From: Pseudomonadales bacterium
Lineage (GTDB): Bacteria; Pseudomonadota; Gammaproteobacteria; Pseudomonadales; UBA7239
Assembly: GCA_020443005.1 (NCBI GenBank)
Contig: JAGRJA010000475.1
Span: 1 to 8,378, forward strand
Length of the DNA stretch: 8,378 bases
Reading direction: 5' to 3'
Position numbers and translations under genes: made by a program. The notes under the pieces were generated by a model. That model saw nothing but the letters and a program-made list of their open reading frames with translations, was not told the origin of the DNA and made no database searches. Shown here in pieces: positions 6,455 to 8,378 of the stretch (position 1 is its first letter; every line of letters begins with the position of its first letter).

Positions 6455-6721
6455 ATGAGCGTAACAAGCCTTAGAATTGCAAAAGATATTGAAGCACCAC
6501 TTGAAAGTCTCGCCCAACGGCTAGACAGAAGTAAAAACTACCTTATAAATCAAGCAATTAAAGAGTTTCTTGCCAGGCAAATGATGGAAGATAGCCGCTG
6601 GAACGACACCTTGGCTGCTCTGGACTCTGCCAAATCTGGCAAATTGATTGACGAGTCTCAAGTTACAGAATGGCTTAAAAGCTGGGGCACTGATAAAGAG
6701 CTTTCCCCGCCATCCTTATGA
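6455..6721 (+). CDS. Ribbon-helix-helix (CopG-type) antitoxin of a ParE-family module
   Basis: An 88-aa protein expected to neutralise the adjacent ParE-like toxin and repress its own operon. The N-terminal 42 residues fit a ribbon-helix-helix domain: strand T4-S-L-R-I-A9, helix A at about 12-23, the turn D24-R-S26 and helix B at about 26-42 (Y-L-I-N-Q-A-I-K-E-F-L). The remaining tail contains W-x3-L-A-A-L-D-S-A-K-S-G-K and V-T-E-W-L-K-S-W, and would wrap the toxin, as in other ParE antitoxins. The start ATG is seven bases after GGGAG (6443-6447). The stop TGA overlaps the toxin ATG in an ATGA junction, which suggests translational coupling and an antitoxin-first expression order. Promoter and palindromic operator lie directly upstream. 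Confidence 0.85.
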   Translation: MSVTSLRIAKDIEAPLESLAQRLDRSKNYLINQAIKEFLARQMMEDSRWNDTLAALDSAKSGKLIDESQVTEWLKSWGTDKELSPPSL

Positions 6722-7005
6722 GAATACGGTATACGCATGAAGCCATTCATGACCTGGAGCAGCTTCGTGAATTCATAGAAGTCAAAAATCCGGTGGCGGC
6801 GCAAAGGGTAGCTCGGGAGATTCTGCTGGGCATTGAAAAACTCAAGGTTTTTTTTAATTTGTGCCTGCAAGTTATGATGGCCCCGCAACCGGAGCTCGTT
6901 CGGGATCTATTTATCGGTAACTACACTGTTCGCTATATGATCACAAAGGATGAATTACTCATTCTAAGACTATGGCATGACAAGGAAATTGAAAAAGACT
7001 TATAA
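6718..7005 (+). CDS. ParE/RelE-superfamily toxin
   Basis: A 95-aa basic protein, the normal size for ParE-type toxins; ParE members poison DNA gyrase and RelE members cleave mRNA on the ribosome. Recognisable family features are Y5-T-H-E-A-I-H-D-L, the helix P25-V-A-A-Q-R-V-A-R, and the C-terminal strands V61-R-D-L-F-I-G-N-Y-T-V-R72-Y and I82-L-R-L-W-H-D-K-E90. The V-R-D-L-F…Y-T-V-R-Y and R-L-W-H arrangement is nearer ParE than RelE. One oddity: the loop usually read as F-P-x-L-G is F45-F-N-L-C49, encoded across a run of eight Ts (6848-6855). The frame stays open to a normal stop, so the gene may be intact with two changed residues. Whether the toxin is active cannot be told from sequence. 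Confidence 0.83.
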   Translation: MRIRYTHEAIHDLEQLREFIEVKNPVAAQRVAREILLGIEKLKVFFNLCLQVMMAPQPELVRDLFIGNYTVRYMITKDELLILRLWHDKEIEKDL

Positions 7006-7021
7006 GCGGATAACTTTCAGT

Positions 7022-7038
7022 TGCCGCAAATGGCGGCA
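7022..7038. terminator. Small hairpin between the convergent toxin genes, possible weak terminator
   Basis: TGCCGC (7022-7027) pairs with GCGGCA (7033-7038) around a five-base loop, in the 40-base gap between the two toxin stop codons. No T run follows on either strand, so any terminator activity would be weak or Rho-assisted. The position suits a shared bidirectional stop. Confidence 0.3.
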
Positions 7039-7045
7039 TTATGTG

Positions 7046-7306
7046 CTAGTACTCGTAGTGATATCGAAGCTGGGCAATAAATAAACTGTCATCAGCCACT
7101 TTGTAAACGATCCGATGTTCGTCATTGATGCGTCGGGACCAATATCCAGATAATCCATGCCTCAACTGCTCTGGCTTACCGATACCATCAAAGGGTTCGC
7201 GCTGAATATCTTTTATTAATGTATTTATTCTTTTTAGCATGGCTTTATCAGTTTTCTGCCAATAAAGGTAGTTTTCCCAAGCTTTCGATGAAAAGGTTAG
7301 CTTCAC
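7046..7306 (-). CDS. yoeB: YoeB-family mRNA interferase toxin
   Basis: An 86-aa toxin of the Txe/YoeB family, a ribosome-dependent endoribonuclease. The similarity to E. coli YoeB is close to position-for-position: W10-E-N-Y-L-Y-W-Q-K-T-D, R26-I-N, I-K-D-I-Q-R36, P-F-D-G-I-G-K-P-E46, L-S-G-Y-W-S-R-R-I-N-D-E-H-R65 and the C-terminal R81-Y-H83-Y84. The known active-site residues E46, R65, H83 and Y84 are all present at the same numbers, so the toxin should be catalytically competent. It starts at GTG (7306-7304), overlapping the antitoxin TGA in a GTGA junction, which implies translational coupling. Two residues (E-Y) follow the usual C-terminal H-Y. It converges on the ParE-like gene with a 40-base gap. 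Confidence 0.93.
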   Translation of the reverse strand: MKLTFSSKAWENYLYWQKTDKAMLKRINTLIKDIQREPFDGIGKPEQLRHGLSGYWSRRINDEHRIVYKVADDSLFIAQLRYHYEY

Positions 7307-7554
7307 TCAATGAGTTCCCGAACGATACCCTTGCCTGATTCGAGTTCGGCAATAGATTCAAGCAAGTGCCTTGCATTTGCCGGTGATCTCAATAGATAAG
7401 CCGTCTCTTCCATCGCCTGGTAATCATCCAGAGATATCATGACAACGGGAGATTCCCTTTTTCTGGTTATAATCACCGGGGCGTGGTCATCACAGACCTT
7501 CTCCATTGTTTTAGCTAAATTGGCGCGTGCCGCTGTATAACTAATAGCGTCCAT
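7303..7554 (-). CDS. yefM: YefM-family (Phd/YefM) antitoxin
   Basis: An 83-aa antitoxin and autorepressor partner of YoeB. The N-terminal Phd/YefM DNA-binding domain reads M-D-A-I-S-Y-T-A-A-R10-A-N-L, then V-I-I-T-R31-K and P-V-V-M-I-S-L-D-D-Y45; R10 and R31 match the operator-contacting arginines of E. coli YefM. The C-terminal toxin-binding tail has Y-L-L-R-S-P-A-N-A-R62 and L-x-x-S-I-A-E-L-E-S-G-K-G. The ATG (7554-7552) follows a GGGTGAG ribosome-binding site (7566-7560) by five bases. The gene overlaps yoeB by four bases. A strong promoter and palindromic operator lie directly upstream, giving the usual antitoxin-toxin autoregulated operon. Confidence 0.93.
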   Translation of the reverse strand: MDAISYTAARANLAKTMEKVCDDHAPVIITRKRESPVVMISLDDYQAMEETAYLLRSPANARHLLESIAELESGKGIVRELIE

Positions 7555-7571
7555 ATTGGCTCACCCATACC

Positions 7572-7589
7572 TGTACATAATTAAGTACA
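7572..7589. promoter_or_regulatory. YefM operator: 18-bp imperfect palindrome
   Basis: TGTACATAATTAAGTACA matches its reverse complement at 16 of 18 positions. It contains the hexamer TGTACA (7572-7577) and a near copy AGTACA (7584-7589), 12 bp apart centre to centre. The E. coli yefM-yoeB operator is described as having TGTACA-core palindromes at this same spacing, so this is very probably the autorepression site. It overlaps the predicted transcription start. Confidence 0.75.
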
Positions 7590-7592
7590 TAA

Positions 7593-7622
7593 AGTATAAA
7601 TCACGCATAACAGGTTTATCAA
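7593..7622 (-). promoter_or_regulatory. Sigma-70-type promoter of yefM-yoeB
   Basis: On the minus strand TTGATA (7622-7617) is the -35 and TATACT (7598-7593) the -10, with an 18-base spacer. Both hexamers match the consensus at five of six positions. Transcription would begin near 7585, within the operator palindrome, about 30 bases before the antitoxin ATG. Confidence 0.72.
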
Positions 7623-7635
7623 CCACCGCCAATCG

Positions 7636-7671
7636 TGGCTGGTCAGCCAAACCTTCGGTTCGGCCGCCGAA
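7636..7671 (-). other. Two adjacent small hairpins after the VCBS-repeat gene
   Basis: TGGCT (7636-7640) pairs with AGCCA (7645-7649), and TTCGG (7659-7663) pairs with CCGAA (7667-7671), just past the stop of the minus-strand repeat-protein gene. Neither is followed by a T tract, so a strong intrinsic terminator is not evident. Transcription may read into yefM or end by Rho. Confidence 0.3.
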
Positions 7672-7672
7672 T

Positions 7673-8378
7673 CTAGCGCTGCATCTGCCAGTCAGTGCTG
7701 CTATACAAGCCGACCGGGCTGGTGCCGGTGACAGCGCCACTCTGGATGGTAAAAAGCTTCCAGATGCCACTGCCGTTTCGAAGCAGCAGGTCTGAGTCGC
7801 CATCGCCATCAAAGTCGCCTTCGGTCTGGAAGACCCAGTCTGTATTCTGGTAAGGGTAGATACCGGTTACTGTTAAAACCGCCCCGCTTTGTACGCTGAA
7901 CAGGTTCCAGGCGCCGGTACTGGTATTGCGGGTGAGGATGTCATCATCGCCATCGCCATCGAAGTCACTGGCTACCTGCACGGTGTAGTTGGCTGCTGCA
8001 TACAGGTTCATGGTGCTGTCACCCGTAATGCTACCCGCCTCGATCGTGAACAAACGGTATTTACCGTCATTTGAGTTGCGCAGCAGGATGTCGTCATCAG
8101 CATCGCCATCGAAGTCAGCGGCTGTTACCAGATTCCAGTTAGCCGCAGCCCACAGGTTAAAGCCCGCATTGCCCGTTACCGCGCCATTCTGAATCGTGAA
8201 CACACGGTATTTGCCGTCGCTGCTGTTACGCAAGAGGATGTCTTCGTCGCCATCGGCATCGACATCCAGTGCCGCTGCAAAGCTGTAGTTGGCCGGGGTA
8301 TAAAGTGCCAATGAACTGCTCGTGGTAACCGCCCCGTTCTGGGTGGTGAACAGGCGCCAGGCGCCTGTGCTGCTATTA
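7673..8378 (-). CDS. VCBS/FG-GAP-type calcium-binding repeat protein (C-terminal end; 5' end outside window)
   Basis: The frame is open to the right edge (reading N-S-S-T-G-A-W-R-L-F-T-T-Q-N-G before the first start-like codon), so this is the last 235 or so codons of a longer protein, ending in W-Q-M-Q-R at TAG. It consists of tandem 50-residue repeats, each with an acidic loop such as D-F-D-G-D-G-D-D-D, then I-L-L-R-N-S, a W/Y-x-L-F-T-I segment, G-A-V-T-G and L-Y-A-A-A-N-Y/W. The D-x-D-x-D-x-D-x-D loops are typical Ca2+-binding sites of the FG-GAP/VCBS beta-propeller family, which is normally found in secreted or surface proteins for adhesion or polymer binding. The last unit is shortened (R-N-G-S-G-I-W-K) and breaks off after 47 residues. 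No C-terminal sorting domain (PEP-CTERM type) is visible. The signal peptide and any catalytic domain would be outside the window. Confidence 0.85.
   Translation of the reverse strand, partial: NSSTGAWRLFTTQNGAVTTSSSLALYTPANYSFAAALDVDADGDEDILLRNSSDGKYRVFTIQNGAVTGNAGFNLWAAANWNLVTAADFDGDADDDILLRNSNDGKYRLFTIEAGSITGDSTMNLYAAANYTVQVASDFDGDGDDDILTRNTSTGAWNLFSVQSGAVLTVTGIYPYQNTDWVFQTEGDFDGDGDSDLLLRNGSGIWKLFTIQSGAVTGTSPVGLYSSTDWQMQR
7676..8378 (-). repeat. Tandem 150-bp coding repeat (VCBS units)
   Basis: The segment coding for the acidic calcium loop recurs at 7801, 7951, 8101 and 8251, exactly 150 bp apart. The 16-mer CATCGCCATCGAAGTC is identical at 7951 and 8101, has one change at 7801 and three at 8251. 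The window holds four whole or nearly whole units plus part of a fifth at the right edge. The exact spacing without indels suggests recent duplication or recombination-driven homogenisation of units. Confidence 0.85.

Larger units (their letters stand above)
6382..7622. other. AT-rich island carrying two convergent toxin-antitoxin modules
   Basis: Hand counts of single 60-base rows show the shift: 37 G+C in the row starting at 6121 (inside the flavoprotein), against 24 in the row at 6481, 23 at 6901 and 17 at 7201. The block contains only the two toxin-antitoxin pairs and their control sites. I see no transposase, integrase, tRNA, flanking direct repeat or integron attC core around it. Horizontal acquisition is inferred from composition and gene type. 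Confidence 0.55.

Noticed and set aside
6835..6900. Compensated frameshift in the ParE-like gene
   Set aside because: Residues on both sides of the odd loop (A-P-Q-P-E-L-V-R-D-L-F downstream) stay in the family frame, so substitutions explain it better than a paired frameshift.
7005..7672. Integron cassette attC sites around the toxin-antitoxin genes
   Set aside because: I looked for paired RYYYAAC/GTTRRRY cores flanking each module and found no convincing pair; the dyads present are explained by operators and small hairpins.
7676..8378. CRISPR array or minisatellite
   Set aside because: The 150-bp units are translated in one open frame with conserved acidic loops and have no short identical repeats with unique spacers.

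Overview
The window looks like chromosomal DNA of a Gammaproteobacterium. The flanking genes are moderately GC-rich, the intergenic gaps are short, and the gene set (formate dehydrogenase, steroid-dehydrogenase-like flavoproteins, a secreted VCBS-repeat protein, two type II toxin-antitoxin modules) would suit a free-living, probably marine, steroid- or lipid-degrading member of the Cellvibrionales/Spongiibacteraceae kind. That placement is inference from gene content and style; nothing in the window fixes the taxon.

Layout, left to right. (1) Bases 1-1136 hold the 3' part of a molybdopterin-dependent formate dehydrogenase alpha subunit, followed by an intrinsic terminator. (2) A roughly 280-base non-coding stretch with several dyads and a short direct repeat precedes a TTG-started gene for a KstD-like FAD-dependent dehydrogenase (1488-3206). 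Twenty-four bases later comes an exported metal-dependent amidohydrolase (3231-4475), and the pair looks like one operon ending in a clear intrinsic terminator at 4563-4608. (3) A second, paralogous KstD-like flavoprotein (4672-6381) follows with its own structured leader. The two flavoproteins look about half identical by eye and share every motif I could check, including the C-terminal Y-A-G-A-G-S-T-I-G-P signature. (4) From about 6382 to 7622 the base composition drops sharply and two unrelated toxin-antitoxin modules sit tail to tail: a ribbon-helix-helix/ParE pair on the plus strand and a YefM/YoeB pair on the minus strand. Each has a recognisable promoter overlapping or abutting a palindromic operator, and each has a 4-base antitoxin/toxin overlap. 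(5) The right edge, on the minus strand, is the C-terminal end of a large VCBS/FG-GAP calcium-binding repeat protein with an exact 150-bp repeat period.

Working model. The central three genes form a catabolic cluster in which one flavoprotein and an exported hydrolase are co-transcribed and the second flavoprotein is expressed separately, acting on ring-containing (probably steroid-like) compounds. The substrate is not proven by the sequence. The toxin-antitoxin block looks like a later insertion between this cluster and the repeat protein. I found no wholly new system. The most unusual points are the operon of an exported amidohydrolase with a cytoplasmic KstD-like enzyme, the rearrangeable leader of the second flavoprotein gene, and the ParE-module operator, which would hide its own ribosome-binding site only in read-through mRNA.
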